This document shows, in pieces, positions 63,711 through 64,000 of a stretch of DNA of 64,000 nt (positions are counted from its first letter, which is position 1; each line of letters begins with the position of its first letter). The stretch lies in the NCBI GenBank assembly GCA_963680875.1, contig OY804589.1, positions 25,532,353 to 25,596,352 of the forward strand. The letters run 5' to 3'. Under the pieces are notes generated by a model, which worked only from the letters and a program-made list of their open reading frames with translations, made no database searches and was not told where the DNA came from. This DNA comes from Bathymodiolus brooksi. Its lineage: Eukaryota; Mollusca; Bivalvia; Mytilida; Modiolidae. A program made the position numbers and the translations under genes.

Positions 63711-64000
63711 ATTAGCCATTATATGCAGGGATTCTAATTTATTTTCATTTTTTCAAATTAAAGTTAACTTTGAACACTTCAAGCTTTGCATAGTGGTTAG
63801 ACAGAATATGTTAAATGTTCACCTGTGAATAAGTATGATATAGATTCAACCTCTTGTTTTTATTTCATTTCATATTGATGGGATATCCTTTTTCTGATAA
63901 TTATAATATCAACTTGTCAATTTCTTGTCCTATTTACCAAAATGCACAAATCTAACACATTTAAACTTGTAATCTGTGATTATTTAAGAGTATAAGAGAA
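63711..64000. other. Right edge, 3' flank
   Basis: AT-rich sequence after the stop of the unrecognised gene. Nothing else seen. Confidence 0.5.

Overview
The window looks like nuclear DNA of an AT-rich invertebrate animal, most likely a lophotrochozoan such as a bivalve mollusc. The reasons are spliced genes with GT-AG introns, abundant Tc1-type and other small transposons, tRNA-derived SINE-like repeats and a very long complex satellite. The taxon is an inference; no marker gene fixes it. No intact gene can be supported anywhere in the window.

Bases 1-37544 are one satellite array that runs off the left edge. It is built from a GT-rich minisatellite monomer (30 bp, with 28-bp variants) and is interrupted 25 times by a near-identical 411-bp insert. 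The spacing of the inserts is itself repeated: the series 1281, 1511, 1511, 1217, 1541, 1339, 1661, 1511, 1307, 1571, 1307 bp occurs twice, because 1-16609 recurs at 20936-37544 (offset 20935 bp) with shared private variants and at least one difference. There are thus three levels: monomer, unit of about 1.2-1.7 kb, and superunit of 20.9 kb.

Bases 37545-47600 hold no recognisable gene. They contain a Tc1-like transposase remnant between two 125-bp direct repeats, a 404-bp Tc1-type MITE, a 79-bp relative of the satellite insert, foldback sequences, a non-LTR-like tail, microsatellites and SINE-like pieces.

Bases 47638-63709 hold three decayed multi-exon genes. A RecQ-type helicase (+) lacks its N-terminal exons and has lost motif VI. 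A DUF6589-family protein (-) can be followed through six exons with matching intron phases but carries frameshifts and two TGA codons. A third, unrecognised gene (+) ends in a WLNPSQIKSYMASFL tail and carries one frameshift and one TAG. The helicase and DUF6589 genes converge on a 2981-bp element with 14-bp terminal inverted repeats and a TTA target duplication, inserted 11 bp after the helicase stop. A plausible reading is that helicase plus DUF6589 are the remains of one large DNA transposon (Academ-like, from memory) into which smaller elements have inserted. This is inference, since no outer termini were found.

Introns and spacers of this part carry further repeats: a 96-bp hairpin, a triplicated 237-bp unit with a tRNA-like core, a tRNA-headed SINE, and a 223-bp MITE with a perfect 9-bp target duplication and an internal poly(A) tract.
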